In this document: in pieces, positions 32,778-33,366 of the stretch
How the letters are laid out: the number at the start of each line of letters is the position of its first letter
Position numbering within the stretch: position 1 is the first letter of the stretch
IMG/VR virus record: IMGVR_UViG_3300043331_001256
Coordinates: 1 to 33,366 of that record
Direction: 5' to 3' (one strand)
Origin: a virus
Length of the DNA: 33,366 nucleotides
Made by a program: the position numbers and the translations under genes
The notes under the pieces: model-generated
Seen by the model: the letters and a program-made list of their open reading frames with translations, nothing else
Told to the model about the DNA's origin: nothing
Databases searched by the model: none

Positions 32778-32941
32778 TTAGCCCCTATAGGTGATATTAA
32801 CCCCCAGATAATTCCAAACCAGTCTTTTATTGCCTGTGTATATACTGTAGCTACAACGGGATCTTTACGTTTAATAAAATATTTAACCCCCCAGTAAATC
32901 GGCTTCCAAAATATCACCAATAATAAACTAAACCATATCAT
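32771..32941 (-). CDS. Short membrane protein, unknown function
   Basis: This 56-aa ORF starts at ATG 32941, in an ATGA overlap with the preceding structural-type gene, with GGGAG eight bases upstream. The product begins MIWFSLLLVIFWKPIYWGV, a short hydrophobic segment, then a basic loop (KYFIKRKDP) and a second aromatic, hydrophobic stretch (DWFGIIWGLISPIG). It overlaps the Tat-like gene by 7 bases. Such tightly packed starts support a real gene. Holin or membrane-anchor roles are guesses. Confidence 0.6.
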   Translation of the reverse strand: MIWFSLLLVIFWKPIYWGVKYFIKRKDPVVATVYTQAIKDWFGIIWGLISPIGAKW

Positions 32942-33366
32942 AATGTTCTCCCTTGCCTAAGAGCGTAAAACCTTACTAAATTAGCCCTTTCTGCGCTGCT
33001 CAACACACTAGGTACATTTATATAGCCATGGCATCTAAGCGCAAGCGTTGGACTTGTGGCAACAGCCAACAAAGACACTCCTGACATATCACCAGCACCA
33101 GAATCACCACTTACCCCGGCCCCTAAATCTACAGCTATATTACTAGTAGCCCCGTTGTTTATTTCTGTAGCTACAAAGTCTACATCTTGTGCTGGCGCTG
33201 TACCTACAGAAAGTTCCGTACCATTAAATATTCTCAACGTGTTAGAACTAACAAATAGTTGACCATTTCCACCTGCAGCACTGCCGGATAATTGCCCATC
33301 ATTACTGTCTAACCTACGCCATGCACTTACTTCCGAATAGGGTTGGGTAGGAGATACCCCACCAGT
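32938..33366 (-). CDS. C-terminal part of a beta-rich structural-type protein (cut by window)
   Basis: The frame is open to the right edge, so the 142 visible residues are the C-terminus of a longer protein; the TTG at 33237 is only an internal codon. The start of the visible part reads TGGVSPTQPYSEVSAWRRL, then GGNGQLFVSSNTLRIFNG and a Gly/Ala/Ser-rich domain (AVDLGAGVSGDSGAGDM). The style resembles tail-fibre or collar proteins with repeated surface loops. Lying upstream of the lysis-like small membrane protein, it may be an adsorption protein; the family is not recognised. Confidence 0.5.
   Translation of the reverse strand, partial: TGGVSPTQPYSEVSAWRRLDSNDGQLSGSAAGGNGQLFVSSNTLRIFNGTELSVGTAPAQDVDFVATEINNGATSNIAVDLGAGVSGDSGAGDMSGVSLLAVATSPTLALRCHGYINVPSVLSSAERANLVRFYALRQGRTL

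Noticed and set aside
1-33366. CRISPR arrays, tRNA genes, insertion sequences, integrase or att sites.
   Set aside because: No spaced direct repeats, cloverleaf-like tRNA, transposase or recombinase was recognised in a read of both strands.

Overview
The window is a 33.4 kb piece of a tailed double-stranded DNA phage with a short (podovirus-type, P22-like) tail. The evidence is a large terminase, a P22-type portal with a glutamine-rich coiled-coil tail, a scaffold, a major capsid protein, a gp4-like adaptor, a gp10-like nozzle, large glycine/proline-rich ejection-type proteins and tail fibres, with no sheath, tape measure or tail-tube gene. The lysis set (membrane-anchored lysozyme, Rz-like inner-membrane spanin, nested Rz1-like lipoprotein with a lipobox) indicates a Gram-negative host. 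The DNA is moderately AT-rich and genes are packed with ATGA/TAATG overlaps. No integrase, polymerase or tRNA gene is visible, so replication genes lie outside the window and lifestyle cannot be decided.

Layout, left to right. 1-2170 (+ strand): the 3' part of an endonuclease VII gene, then three overlapping genes for sugar metabolism: an SpsF-type cytidylyltransferase, a methyltransferase of the type linked to pseudaminic acid clusters, and a GNAT acetyltransferase. They meet the rest of the genome tail to tail at 2163-2170. All remaining genes are on the - strand, so the order below follows transcription from 33366 down to 2163.

33366-30999: a cut structural-type gene and a run of small proteins (small membrane protein, Tat-like signal protein, DUF6496-like, four-cysteine HiPIP-like, basic Ser-rich, zinc-ribbon-like, two overlapping ORFs). 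31014-20813: terminase, two Pro-rich unknowns (285 aa and a 1566-aa protein with helix-turn-helix-like repeats) inserted before the portal, the portal, and a small conserved protein. 20753-17913: scaffold, capsid and decoration candidate, bounded upstream by a weak promoter-like sequence and downstream by a perfect 13-bp stem-loop. 17862-15378: two paralogous DUF115/MptE-like (Maf-related) proteins flanking a coiled-coil protein. 15388-4730: head-tail and tail genes, ejection-type proteins and two tail-fibre-like proteins. 4719-2163: lysis genes and small membrane/coiled-coil proteins.

The most interesting idea is that the nonulosonate-type genes (SpsF, methylase, GNAT) and the two DUF115 proteins, a fold shared with flagellin glycosyltransferase Maf, form a phage-encoded sialic-acid-like glycosylation system acting on the virion or host surface. 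Family assignments are fairly strong; the joint function is inference. The giant HTH-repeat protein between terminase and portal is the second notable unknown.
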